Below, one piece after another: positions 35,985 through 51,385 of a stretch of 64,000 bases of DNA. The notes under the pieces were generated by a model. It was not told the DNA's origin, made no database searches, and worked only from the letters and a program-made list of their open reading frames with translations. Location: contig NC_135793.1 in assembly GCF_051106095.1 (NCBI RefSeq), forward strand, positions 6,243,501 through 6,307,500. The letters run 5' to 3'. This DNA is from Pogona vitticeps. Taxonomy: Eukaryota > Chordata > Lepidosauria > Squamata > Agamidae. Both the position numbers and the translations under genes were made by a program. Position 1 is the stretch's first letter; each line of letters begins with the position of its first letter.

Positions 35985-36220
35985 GCGTGGGCCAATGAGG
36001 CTGGAGGACGGGGCCACTTCCTGCCACCCGACTCCCTCGTTTTAACCCTTCTCCTCCCGCCTCGCTCTGCCTCCTCTGTTTGCCTGGTCTCTTTGCCTTT
36101 CTCTCCCCCCCATCTCTCCCCCCCCCAGTTCTCTTCCCATCGGGACGGGAGGTGAGCCGGCGGCCCGGATTGGCTGGGCGGCCCACTTCCCGGCGGGAAG
36201 GAGCTCTCGGATTGGCCGCC
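35985..36220 (+). promoter_or_regulatory. Likely POU3F4 core promoter with three CCAAT boxes
   Basis: A direct CCAAT lies at 35992-35996, and two inverted copies (ATTGG) lie at 36169-36173 and 36211-36215, 42 bp apart. All are 190-410 bp upstream of the start codon in GC-rich DNA. No convincing TATA box is close to the gene; the nearest TATATA runs (about 35788-35808) are low-complexity. The transcription start is not determined. Confidence 0.5.
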
Positions 36221-36403
36221 GGCCTTGCCGCTCGAGGGCGGGGGGGGGGGGAGGCGGCCGCGGCTCGGGCTCCCTTTCGCCCGGCTGGATGTCAAAGGCG
36301 GGCGAGCGTCTCCCTCGGCCGCAGTAGAGAGGAGCGAGTCCGGGGACGCGGCGGCGGCGTCGGGCGTCGGGCGGGCGACCGGCGGGCGACCGGGCGTCGA
36401 GCC

Positions 36404-37639
36404 ATGGCGACGGCGGCGTCGAACCCTTACAGCCTGCTGGGCTCCGGCGGGCTGGTGCACGCGGAGGCAGCGGCAGCGGCGGCGGCGGCGGCGGGGATGC
36501 AGCCGGGGAGCCCCTTCCGCGGCCCGCCGAAGCTTCTGCAGAGCGACTACCTGCCGTCGGTGGGCAGCAACGGGCACCCGCTGGGCCACCACTGGGTGGC
36601 CAGCCTGGGCGACGGCGGCGGCGGCGGTGGGGGCGCCTGGCCCTCGCCCTTGGAGCCCCCCGACGTGAAGCCCGGGCGGGAGGACTTGCAGCTGGGCGCC
36701 CTCCTCCATCATCACCACCACCACCACCAGCATCATCACCACCACCAGCATCAGCACCCGCACCCGCACCAGCAGCAGCAGCAGCAGCAGCAGCATCACC
36801 AGCAACAGCGCTCCCCCCACACCTGGGGGGCCAGCCCGGCTCACTACGGGCAGGGGGGCTTCACGGTGAGCGGGATGCTGGAGCACGGGGGGCTCACCCC
36901 GCCGCCGGCCGCCGCCACCCCCCAGCCGCCCCCCCAAGCCCCCCAACCGCCTCCTCCCTCGCAGCCCCAGTCCCAGCAAGCGGCCCCCCAGCCCCAGGCG
37001 CCGTCGGGGCCCCCCTTGCACCCGTCGTCGGTGGTGCTGCGGGACGGGCCGGAGGGGGCCGAGCTGGGCGCGCCCCCCTCGTGCGGGGCCGAGCACTCGG
37101 ACGAGGAGACCCCCACGTCGGACGAGCTGGAGCAGTTCGCCAAGCAGTTCAAGCAGCGGCGGATCAAGCTGGGCTTCACCCAGGCCGACGTGGGCCTGGC
37201 GCTGGGCACCCTCTACGGGAACGTCTTCTCGCAGACCACCATCTGCCGCTTCGAGGCCCTCCAGCTGAGCTTCAAGAACATGTGCAAGCTCAAACCGCTG
37301 CTGAACAAGTGGCTGGAGGAGGCCGACTCTTCCACCGGCAGCCCCACCGGCCTGGACAAGATCGCCGCCCAGGGCCGCAAGCGCAAGAAGCGCACCTCCA
37401 TCGAGGTGAGCGTCAAAGGGGTGCTGGAGACCCACTTCCTCAAGTGCCCCAAGCCGGCCGCCCAGGAGATCTCCTCGCTGGCCGACAGCCTCCAACTGGA
37501 GAAAGAAGTGGTCCGGGTCTGGTTTTGCAACCGGCGGCAGAAGGAGAAGCGCATGACGCCGCCGGGAGAGCCTCCCCAGCCCCACGAAGTCTACCCCCAC
37601 GGCGTGAAGACGGACCCGCCTTCCTGCCACGACCTTTGA
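36404..37639 (+). CDS. POU3F4: POU domain class 3 transcription factor 4 (Brn-4), single exon
   Basis: This is a nuclear DNA-binding regulator of neural and inner-ear mesenchyme development (family knowledge). The 411-aa product starts [12 protein letters not shown] and ends [11 protein letters not shown], both POU3F4 signatures. The POU-specific domain is at about 234-308 and the homeodomain at about 326-385, with recognition-helix residues W373, F374, N376 and R378. The homeodomain text [20 protein letters not shown] is POU3F4-type; the other class III paralogues have [17 protein letters not shown] or close variants. The inter-domain linker reads GSPTGLDKI where mammals have GSPTSIDKI. Low-complexity runs are Ala9 (22-30), Gly7 (71-77), a His-rich tract (102-122), Gln8 (123-130) and Pro/Gln-rich (about 172-204). 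The mammalian protein is about 361 aa and, as I recall, lacks these runs. The start is chosen by homology and a good Kozak context (GCCATGG). The frame stays open upstream to about 36080 but has no in-frame ATG there. There is no intron, as in other vertebrates, and third positions are strongly GC-biased. Confidence 0.97.
   Translation: MATAASNPYSLLGSGGLVHAEAAAAAAAAAGMQPGSPFRGPPKLLQSDYLPSVGSNGHPLGHHWVASLGDGGGGGGGAWPSPLEPPDVKPGREDLQLGALLHHHHHHHQHHHHHQHQHPHPHQQQQQQQQHHQQQRSPHTWGASPAHYGQGGFTVSGMLEHGGLTPPPAAATPQPPPQAPQPPPPSQPQSQQAAPQPQAPSGPPLHPSSVVLRDGPEGAELGAPPSCGAEHSDEETPTSDELEQFAKQFKQRRIKLGFTQADVGLALGTLYGNVFSQTTICRFEALQLSFKNMCKLKPLLNKWLEEADSSTGSPTGLDKIAAQGRKRKKRTSIEVSVKGVLETHFLKCPKPAAQEISSLADSLQLEKEVVRVWFCNRRQKEKRMTPPGEPPQPHEVYPHGVKTDPPSCHDL
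36707..36808 (+). repeat. His/Gln codon-repeat tract inside POU3F4
   Basis: This stretch encodes residues 102-135: seven His, Q, five His, a mixed Q/H/P stretch, eight Gln, HH and QQQ. The Gln8 run (36770-36793) is eight uninterrupted CAG codons, and the His runs are CAC/CAT mixtures. The tract replaces a short His/Ser/Pro segment of mammalian POU3F4. Pure CAG runs of this size can vary in length between individuals. Confidence 0.9.
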
Positions 37640-40360
37640 CTATGACGGACCCGCTCGGGAACTGGGGCGGCGGCGGCGGATCAGGATCATTTGGGTGTGA
37701 TTCTATAAATATATATATATATATAAATATATATACAATTCTCTCTTTCCCCCCATCCCCCGTCCCTCCCTCCCTTTCTCCTCGTTTGCATCGTTCGCCA
37801 GGATTTTTTTGGTCACTTCTGTTGCTTATCATCCTTTCCGGCCTCCAGGAGAGAAGGAGAATACTGGTTCATTCGGGACCACCGTCACTCCCAAAGCAAC
37901 CCCAAATTAAGAAGTGAAAAGAAGGGAGGGGGAGGGTGCGCCTGGGAAGCCGGCTTCTTTCCCTCGTTCCGGGCAGGACACGGGTACGCAAACGCGCGCT
38001 CACACGTCCAGACAGACACGCTGCATCTTTCGAGAGGCACGCTTATTTTTATTTTTCCTCTCTGCTGTCACGTGTTTTTTTTTTTCCTCCTCCCTTGACC
38101 TGGTTTTCTGTGCTGAACAGGGAAGGTAATTTTGTGTGTGTGTGTGTTTGTTCCTTTAAAAAAATAATAATTCTCTGCTAGGAAAATTCCAACAACAAAA
38201 AAATCTCACGCAAATCTCTCCCTTTCTCTCTCTGTGTGTCTCTCTCGGTCTTTCTCTTTCTGTATCGACAATTTTTAAAAAGACAAGACGTGCCTATGAG
38301 TAACCTTCCAGCGCCTTGGTACAATCCGATATATTTCAGGGGATGGATTTTTCTTTTTCTTTCAGGAAGTCTTTTTAGCTTGACTGGACTAGACCCAGAC
38401 TCCGAGATGGCGGCCTTCCGAAGGTCGGGGGCGGGGGCGTTTTATTACCCCTGTAAACCAACATCGATGACCTAAAATTGGAACCCAATCCATCAGCCTT
38501 TCACTGCCTCCCTTTCCTTATTCCATGTCATCATTATTGGCAGCATTATTTAAAAATGCGCGGTAGGCGAAAGGGGAAGAAAAAAAAAGTCAAATTCTCC
38601 AAATTTGGTCCTATAAGGGGGGGGGCACTGAAAATCTTATAGAAAACGCACCAAAACAACCACACCTTCAGAAATATCTGAATTTCCCAATTTTTCTTAG
38701 ATTTCCCCCTTTTTTCTATTTAAATAGCGCTCAGAAGTGTACCTCGTCAACATAACATCCTTTAATGCCCCTACCTCCCGATTTATTTTCTTTGTTTCCT
38801 GATTGCTCTGCCCTGGGACTTTGGTTCCTCCCAGCAAAGAGCTTTAAAAGAAAGAAAGCAAAACGTCGCCAAAATAAACCGATTGCCTTTTGTTAAACGC
38901 TCCGCTTCCTCGGCCCGCTGGTGAGCCGCTGTGTCTCCTGGTTCGAAGCTACGGTCTGTTGTTTAGAGACAGCCTTTTATCAGCTCCGGCTTTCGCTTTG
39001 GGGATCCGATCCGTGAGTTTTCTTCCAAAAGCGTCAGAAGAGGAGTCGGAGTGGGTTGGATTTAAGCTTGGACGGGGTGGCGGGCGAAGAATGGAAGAGG
39101 AAGGGAAAAATGCTATTTTTCTGGAGAGTTTCTGTCGCTGTGTTGCTAGAGGAGGGCCAGATCTCTTCCAAAGACTTGTGTCTTAAGTGTAGCTGTTTGA
39201 TGATATTTTGAACATGAGCATTCCCGGAGGAAATAATAAGAATATTATATTATTGATGATGATAATAATAGACACGATTTTCCCCCGTAGATCCACTCAC
39301 ACAGCAACCTCGGGGTTTAGGAAGTAGCTCGGATCTCCTGGTAGGTGTGCATGTGCGGGTTTGTAAAGGCGCACATCAGAAGGTTTTTGTGCAGCCTTGT
39401 ACAAACAGACCTATAGTGTATTGTCCGCTTTCACCTAGGCGGATCCCGTAATATGTATATTTATTGGAAATACATTTTTGGAAGGCGGTTGGGAAACAGG
39501 AGGACACAGTGGCTAGCCATTCCGGCGCTCGGCCCCTTTGATTTACAGAGGAGTAAAGGATAAGAATATTTTTTTTCCATAGTTTCCCGTATATATCTCC
39601 CCCCCCCCGCGTAAAAAGTCTAGGTCTAGGATATAATAACCTACCCTCTCTCCCCAATTTGGCATTTTATAATAGGCCCTCCTGCCCCTGATTGCGCCCC
39701 GTAAAATATTAATTATACAAAAGAATTTTTTCCCCTCCCGATTTCTCTTCCTGCTGCACCCCACCCCGCCGCGGAAATTCATCCTGTTTTTATTTCCACA
39801 TTTCTGTCCGGGCCCCTTCCAAGGATTCTGATCAAGCTTTTCAAATATCCCAACACTGGGGGGAAAAAAACCGCTATCTTTCTGCCAACTTTATATTAAA
39901 TAATTTTTAAAAAGGAGAAAAAAAAAAGAACGAAAAAAAAATTACATTGTACAGTTTTGTATATTCTAAGCGTTTTTTGGGAAGCTATTAATTTAAAAGA
40001 AAAAAAGATCATTTAGATTATTCATTTAGTAACTGATTATAATAAACGCTATTTTCATTAAAGGTTGCTTTTTTCAACTATTTTATTCCAAATTGCCTAT
40101 CGCAGTGACCGACAATTATTTATTTTCAATAAATTCCGCATTATGTTTTAAAAAAAGTTTTTAAAAAAAATTGAAAAAAAAATTAAAAAAGAAAGAAAGA
40201 ATAAAAACCCGAAGCGGCTGTCGAAAGAAGGAAAGCTTAAAAACACCAGTCGCTTATGATGTTCGGTTGTCAACCACTTTTAGTCGGAGGGGGGGGTTTA
40301 TATTGACGCAATATTTTATTGTTGTAAAGACAGACACACAAAAAGGTCTAAAATAAAACG
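37640..40360 (+). other. Probable POU3F4 3' UTR with candidate poly(A) signals
   Basis: This unique sequence after the stop codon has no transposons and becomes AT-rich from about 39.8 kb. AATAAA hexamers occur at 38873-38878, 40041-40046, 40128-40133 and 40352-40357. The true 3' end cannot be chosen without RNA data, and a shorter UTR is possible. Confidence 0.4.
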
Positions 40361-41920
40361 TTTTTACAAATTGACAAAAGGTTGCATTATTTGTGTGGCA
40401 TGACCGGAACTGGATTTATTTTAAAAGTTCCTTGTGTGCCCCCCCCCGCCTTCCAGAATCCTTTGCGGCCTTACTGTTTGTGATATGTTGTTGTTGTGAT
40501 GATGATAATGAGTTTAAAAACTTTGGTGACGTTTTAATCGGAAACCCCCCATTTTATTTATTTATTTATTTTTGGAATCCAAGTTCTGTCTCTCTCTTCT
40601 TTTCAAGCCCGTTTGAAATTTGCAAGGGGGTGGGGGGGGGAGAAAAAAATTAAAACCACTCGTGTTTCTTTCTCGGTGTGGATGCGAAGGATCGTGCAAA
40701 CTGTCGGCTGTCCTGCGCCGAATGTCCGAAACCGCCGATGGGAAGGGACGGGGTGGGGGGGCCGGAAGGGAAATCCCACCTCGCCTCGCCCATAGATCGG
40801 GTTGTGATCATCCCATTAAAGCGATAAATCGTGGCAGGCGATCGCTGCCTTAAGAAATCCTGGCGGGGTTTTCCTCGACCCACCAGCCAACCCTTCCCCG
40901 GGTTTTGTGCTTGGAACTGCTGCTAATGTCCCCGTTGGTTTGTTCTTTTAAATAATAATATGTATCTATTTGTATGGACAGTTAATTGGGTCCATTTTCC
41001 TGGTTTGTTTATATATATATATATATAATATCGGAATGATGTTTGTGTTCCTGGTTAGAAACCCCAGCCGTCTCTCCCCCTCGTGTCTTTTTTTCTCTCC
41101 TTCCGTGTTTAAGACGCAGCTTCGCGGATAACACGGACCAAGGCAGCGTCAATAGGTAGAGGGGGCTTCACACACACACACACACTCTTTGGGCCAGACG
41201 TTTGCAATTAAAACAGGGGACGGATGATGTGACTCTCTCTTCTCCCCCCCCCGCCCCAATTTAGTGTGACTGCCTTGCGAATGGGATGCATCTATTCAGC
41301 CTGCAAATTATAATTTAAAACGCAGAAGCCTTCTCCAAAAGGAGGGGGGGAGTAAGTGTGTGTGTGTCTCTCTCTGTGTGTGTGGTGTTGCCTTTGTGAA
41401 TACAAGAGGATGAGATTGGTTTGTTCTGAGCCCTTGTTTGTATGTTTTTTTAAAAAAATATGAGTTTAAAGGGTGGTTTGCAGGAAAAGGAAAACAGCCA
41501 GCTAGGAAAACCACACAGGAATTTATGGGGTCCTGATCCACTTTTACTAATGTATAGGAACCATAAAGTAGAAACATGTGCACTTAAGGCAAGCCAGGCG
41601 TCCTCGTCCTCATGATCATCATCCTTCAGCTGTATCATCCTCACCTTCCCGGGTAATTCTAGTAAATATAGTCAAACGGCATTTTTTTTCAAAGTAGAAT
41701 CTAATTCCCCACCCCCAAATGCCAGATTTTCTTCTGTTTATACTGAAACAACCCAGGTCACTACCTACTTGTGATGAATGCGTTGGTATCAATGGGCCAG
41801 TTTGAGAGGGAGAGGTGAAACCTTCGAATAAATCCACAGTCCGATGAATTAAAAATTAGCCAGATTTGAGTTTATTTGTGCTGTATTGTGAAGCTTGAGT
41901 GTTTGTCCTCTTGGAATGCA
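40361..41920. other. POU3F4 downstream region, no gene or transposon recognised
   Basis: Unique sequence with short AT and GT runs (41010-41028; 41357-41384). Confidence 0.4.
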
Positions 41921-42010
41921 TGCATGCATGCATGCAAAAAAAGCAGAGTGCATGTATGCAGGCATGCAAAAAAAGCAGAATGCATGTATGCAGGCATGCA
42001 AAAAAAATCA
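41921..42010. repeat. Small minisatellite, 32-bp unit with GCATGC core
   Basis: Four GCAT units are followed by two near-identical 32-bp repeats (GCAAAAAAAGCAGAGTGCAT, then GTATGCAGGCAT) and a partial third. Confidence 0.8.
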
Positions 42011-46778
<4,768 letters not shown>

Positions 46779-47075
46779 TGTTGTTGTTTAGTTGTTAAAT
46801 TGTGTCTGACTCTTTGTGACTCCATGGACCAGAGCACGCCAGGCCCTCCTGTCTTCCACTGCCTCCCGGAGTTGGGTCAAATTCATGTTGGTCGCTTCGA
46901 TGACCCTGTCCAGCCATCTCATCCTCTGTCGTCCCCTTCTCCTCTTGCCTTCACACTTTCCCAACATCAGGGTCTTTTCCAAGGAGTCTTCTCTTCTCAT
47001 GAGATGGCCAAAGTATTGGAGCCTCAGCTTCAGGATCTGTCCATCCAATGAGTACTCAGGGTTAATTTCCTTCAG
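46779..47075 (-). mobile_element. BovB LINE 3' end (ruminant-type)
   Basis: The minus strand carries an 86-codon open end of BovB ORF2: QYFGHLMRREDSLEKTLMLG, RRRGRQRMRWLDRVIEATN, and a stop after VTKSQTQFNN. The 3' tail follows (GTCACAAAGAGTCAGACACA, then AACAACAACAA). This tail is of the form known from ruminant BovB. Confidence 0.9.
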
Positions 47076-47340
47076 AATGGATTGGAAACCTTACCCGAGT
47101 CCATTCAGATAACCCTCCATTGTGTAGTAGCAACTGTTGTTAGATTCCATTCAATGCCAAAGATGTTGAAATGGTGGGGTGGCTATCTGAAAGGCAGAAG
47201 TCTGGATCATGGGATTTACTTCAATATAGTATCCCACTGAATGCATAAATGTACATGGAAAGACTGGTTGTGATATGCGAATGAAGAATGATGGGAAATT
47301 ATAGTTTCGCTCAGCAATAATAATTAACTGAAATATTAAA
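47076..47340. other. Intergenic, nothing recognised
   Basis: Unique sequence. Confidence 0.35.
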
Positions 47341-47445
47341 GGGGAGAGCAATAGTGGCCTAGTGGATGGTTTGATAGACAATGAGTCAGGAGACCTGGCT
47401 TCAAATCTCTGTTGGCTACCATAATTCACCGGAAAGTGGCAATGG
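47341..47445 (+). mobile_element. Sauria-type SINE head fragment
   Basis: GTGGCCTAGTGGATGG, then GAGACCTGGCTTCAAATCTC gives A-box- and B-box-like blocks. The tail is lost. Confidence 0.6.
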
Positions 47446-48070
47446 TAAAAAAAGACCTTATTTCTCTAATGTTGTACTTTTGCATCTCACCAGCCAGCCA
47501 TATAGCCTTTTCTTTTATGATGACTATGGGAATTCCCTTTTCACATTCTTCCCTGATAATATCTCTGGTTTCAACCCATATCTGTTGTGGTTCATGGTCA
47601 AGTTAGTTTAGTAATGTTCATCTCTCCTTTATATGGACTATAAATTAATCAAAAATCTTATTTATATTGTTTTTGGCACTGTGATTCTTTTAGTGTTCTT
47701 CTTCAGTGCTACTCTAATTCTTGATGTTAACAATTCATGGTCAGTACTGTCCTGACTATCTTATGGTTATTGATCCTGATTAGTTGCCAGTGATGACATC
47801 CAAAGGCTCAGTGAGGTTTTGAGACTTGTCTTCTGTGTGCAAACTCACTTTCATGTTCATGTTCCATGCACAGCATGCTAGGGATATTATGGATTCCATA
47901 GATTAGAGCCAGTTGTACCATTACGCAAAGTGGGGAGAACATCACAAGGAGCAGATGCTGTTTCTTCCCCTTTGTTCAGGACAGAACAGTATTTTCCAGA
48001 CAACCTTCTCTCTGTCTTCTATATCTTGATGCCCTCGGATGACACAGAAGACACTGTTCTTTTAGCAGCA
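47446..48070. other. Intergenic, nothing recognised
   Basis: AT-rich unique sequence. Confidence 0.35.
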
Positions 48071-48505
48071 CAGTGGTGCCCCGCATAGCGAGGTTAATCC
48101 GTTCCAGATTAACCATCGCTATGGGGAAACATCGCTATACGGATAGGAAAATGCCATAGGAACGCATTAAACTTAGTTTAATGCGTTCCAATGGCTTCTA
48201 AACTCACCGTTAAGCGATGTTTCCTCATAGCGCCGCCATTTTCATGCCCTCGGTAAGCGAGGGCAGGGTGCGAAAATGGTTGTGGTGGCCATTTTAGGTC
48301 GTCCGGCGGCCATTTTGGAACCGCCGAACAGCTGATTTCCCGACATCACAATGCAAAGATCGGTAAGCGAAACGCTTACCGATTGTCGCAATGTGATTTT
48401 TGGCCATAGAGACCATCGGTATGCGATCGCATTAGCAATCTCAAAAAAGAGATCACTATGCGAATTCGTCGTTATACGGTGCGCTCGTTAAGCGAGGCAC
48501 CACTA
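48071..48505. mobile_element. Palindromic MITE, copy 3
   Basis: It starts CAGTGGTGCCCCGC and ends AGCGAGGCACCACTA, followed by TA. There is a perfect internal palindrome around AACGCATTAAACTTAGTTTA. YY1-like motifs (GCCATTTT) occur near 48232, 48287 and 48308; the first reads GCCGCCATTTT. Confidence 0.85.
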
Positions 48506-48649
48506 TATTACAAAAGGTGTCACCTGAAATGTCCTTTTGTTTCGTAGGTGGAATAGCACAGGAAGGTCTTTTATAGGATAACAAAATGTCTTGAGCCAAC
48601 CCTGTCATATATGTATATTCCTAGTTTCATGTGGAATGTTTTTGAAGAA

Positions 48650-48944
48650 CAGGGGTTGGCAAAGTCTGACCGCACTCCTCCAGATGTTGTTAGTTTGTAC
48701 CTTTCATCAGCTCCAGCAAACATAACGTCCAAAATCTGTTGCTTAGTGAAGTAAATCACACTAGAATAGGGCCATTGAATCAAGGGGTGATTACTGAGTC
48801 AATGCCTCCATAAGCGCCATTGATTCAATGGGCCTACTCTGATGCAATTTACTTCAGCAAGCAACAGATTTTAGACATTATGCGATCAAGAATGCTGGGA
48901 GATACAGTCTAACAACATCTGGAGGGCTTCTCTTTGCAACCCCA
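48650..48944. mobile_element. hAT-type MITE interrupted by a foldback element
   Basis: The left arm (CAGGGGTTGGCAAAG; CTCCAGATGTTGTTAG) is at 48650-48719. The right arm (TAACAACATCTGGAGGG; CTTTGCAACCCC) resumes at about 48890. The insert is at 48720-48882. Confidence 0.65.
48720..48882. mobile_element. Foldback MITE nested in a hAT MITE
   Basis: The two halves form an inverted repeat of about 60 bp. The left half is CATAACGTCCAAAATCTGTT; the right half ends CAGATTTTAGACATTATG. The centre carries ATTGATTCAATGGGCC. Confidence 0.7.
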
Positions 48945-49289
48945 CCCACCCAAAGAAAGAAAGTTTTGTGGGAAGGGAGAGGAAGGAGGGTCCCAGAATG
49001 GGGGAAATGTTCCATTGGAACTTGGCAGGGATGTTGACCAATCTTTGGGACTGAATCTCAAGTCTCAGATTTTGGTTCCAAGCCCCAAGCCTGAGTCCCT
49101 ATTAAAAGCAAGGTCCTTCCCCCAGAAAAAAAGAGAGCGGTGGATGGGTTCTAAGTCACGAGTCGCATCTGAGTGATTGGGGGGGGGGGACCCTATGTCC
49201 AGTCCAGGTCAAGTCACTTAAGTCTGACTCGACAGTGAATCTCGCAGCTCAAGCCCCCTGCCTTGGAACTCGGCCCAGGGCTTCCCGGT
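48945..49289. other. Intergenic, nothing recognised
   Basis: Unique sequence. Confidence 0.35.
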
Positions 49290-49660
49290 TAGAGTATCAG
49301 AAAGACACGCTTTTTTAAAAAAAGACATAAAGAGGAGCTTCTCAATGCTTCTGAAATAAGAGTCTCTCAGGACCTTTCCATGTGAGGATCAAATCCGTTT
49401 TAGAACATAAAGCAATTGATTTTAAAACGGCAGCCTGGGCTGGAAAACTTGATTAAAAACTTCCTCCGTTCCTTAGGGGGAAGGAAACCCTGTAAGCAAT
49501 ACACAGTGGTTAACCTCACTGTCACTGTTTTTATACCAAGGGTTATAATGCATAGGCTGGCTTCACAGGCTTGATAAGAGCAGCTTCACAGTTTTAGGGC
49601 TATGCGGGCAATTTCGAACCGTTCCCAGGTGGAGTTTGTCAGCTAAAAACTCTGATAACA
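49290..49660. promoter_or_regulatory. Candidate distal regulatory block
   Basis: Repeat-free sequence with AAAGCAATTGATTTTAAAAC, TTGATTAAAAACTTCC and TGCATAGGCTGG stretches. It resembles conserved non-coding DNA by eye only. Confidence 0.22.
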
Positions 49661-49700
49661 ACACAGGAGTTGGGCCCAGTGGATAGATATGTAGCTACTA

Positions 49701-49996
49701 CCCTATTTCCCTGAAAATAAGACAAGGTCTTATATTAATTTTTGCTCCAAAAAAAAAAAAAAAAAAAAAAAACATTAGGGCTTATTTTTAGGGGATGTTT
49801 TATTTTTTTCATGTGCAACAATCTACATTTATTCAAAGACAGTCATGTCATCTTCTTCCGGTTGCTGCACAAGGGTGGAGGGTGGATTTTCACTTCACTC
49901 GGACTTATTTTTGAGGTAGGGCTTATATTACAACCTTCCTGAAAAATCATGCTAAGGCTTATTTTCAGCTTAAATCTTATTTTCGGGGAAACAGGG
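49701..49996. mobile_element. MITE, TA-target (AAAATAAG family), copy 1
   Basis: Termini CCCTATTTCCCTGAAAATAA and TTATTTTCGGGGAAACAGGG are inverted repeats flanked by TA on both sides. A poly-A run interrupts it near 49750. Confidence 0.85.
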
Positions 49997-50054
49997 TAAT
50001 ATGGGCTGAATGACAGCCATGTATGAAAACATGCTGTGTTCACAATTAGAGAGA

Positions 50055-50250
50055 AAGTTATTTGTTTATTTATTTATTTGTTTGTTTATTCATTCATATT
50101 TCTCCTTAAAAAGGATGTAAGGTGGCTTACATCATTAAAAGAGAGTAAGTCTATAAATACTAAAACAGATCAAACAAATACCACTCTTAAGAACTGGTAA
50201 ACAAAAGCAAATCTAAAAACACCTCCAAAGTAGTAAGGCACAAAAATGCA
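50055..50250 (-). mobile_element. LINE 3'-end-like repeat with TTTA run
   Basis: TTATTTATTTATTTGTTTG is followed by AGGATGTAAGGTGGCTTACA. Same type as 10310-10500; family uncertain. Confidence 0.45.
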
Positions 50251-51280
50251 CAATAATCAATGTTCAGAGTGGGAAGTTACTGGTTTCTTCTCTCTTCAAT
50301 CCATAAAACAACTGCAACCAATCCACCTATAAATGGAGTAACATGCTTAAAGCCTCCTTTCGTACTGAGGGTGTGATTAGATGGGGATCTGTCTCATTGT
50401 TTGGCTCATTCTAGGGATGGACTAGTTTAACCACATGACCTAAGTGTCACTGCAAACCTGATGAGTGTCTAGCCACCTTTTTTGGGCTCCCTTTCAAGGG
50501 CTGTTGTTCTGGGTGTGGGGTTTTTTTTTTTTGGTACAAATACTATTGCTCTGTTTTGGTTTGGTTCCAGCATGTGTGATTGCTGGGATCCAACCAAAGC
50601 AAGGCCATGGGTCTTTGTCTCGCTGAAGTAGATCCTGTTTAGCTCACTCCACTTAATAATAAAGGGAAATTGAAAATTTCCTCTGCTCCTCCATGGATGG
50701 TCAAAGGTTGAGGTTGAGGGGAAGAACTCACCCTATCCCTCAGAAAAATTCATACCTGTTCTTGTCTCAATGTATGTCTGTATGCTGCTTGACTTTCCAA
50801 CAACCCCAGCATTGTATTTGTAACACATTGCATTTATAATACAAGTAAATATTATATTTGTAACTCCATGAGATGGCCGAGTTCTGAATAATATCTCAAG
50901 AATCCCATTCCCCTATATGAACCTCTTGGGAACTTAGTCCTCCTATCGACAAACTAATTTGAAAGACAAAATACCTCTTACCCTTCAGCCTCCGTTTCAG
51001 TGCCATATCCATCACAAAACAGAGGATTAAATCATTAAGTGCAACCAGTTCAACAGCAAGGAGGAAAAAGGACATTTTCACTACCAAGGGGAAAAAAAAA
51101 TTCAGTGAAGGCCTCTGAAGAGTTGACCAACGCTGAAGGAAACCGTGGAGGCAAGGGTAGAATTTTATTTTTTTGGCAAGAGAGAAGATCCTAAGGTTGT
51201 TTGCAGTAAATCCCTAAGCTGGGCTGAGTAGAGAGGATAGGATCAAAGGAAGGAAGGTTTGTATTTTCAGTTAAACTAGT
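50251..51280. other. Intergenic, nothing recognised
   Basis: No gene or known repeat is seen. Confidence 0.35.
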
Positions 51281-51301
51281 ATAATAATAATAATAATAGT
51301 A

Positions 51302-51385
<84 letters not shown>
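51281..51385. repeat. (AAT)n microsatellite at a SINE tail
   Basis: About 35 units, with two AGT interruptions near 51298 and 51304. It directly abuts the tail end of the reverse SINE at 51386. Confidence 0.97.

Larger units (their letters stand above)
35030..37680. promoter_or_regulatory. CpG island spanning POU3F4 promoter and coding exon
   Basis: CpG dinucleotides are dense from about 35030 through the stop codon. They are densest from 36150, compared with the AT-rich flanks at 34.1-34.9 kb and beyond 37.7 kb. This is typical of developmental transcription-factor genes. The edges were judged by eye, not computed. Confidence 0.75.

Noticed and set aside
36080-36403. In-frame N-terminal extension of POU3F4
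   Set aside because: The frame is open but contains no ATG. The first codon would be TTG, and the family start [10 protein letters not shown] has good Kozak context at 36404.
35819-37630. 603-codon minus-strand open frame opposite POU3F4
   Set aside because: It is a by-product of GC-rich codon usage on the sense strand. It is low-complexity, has no family resemblance and mirrors the POU3F4 exon.
37081-37917. 278-codon plus-strand frame overlapping the POU3F4 3' half
   Set aside because: It is a shifted reading of the POU domain with no homology of its own.
46788-47048. Host gene for an 86-aa protein
   Set aside because: The peptide is the C-terminal end of BovB ORF2, followed by the BovB 3' tail.
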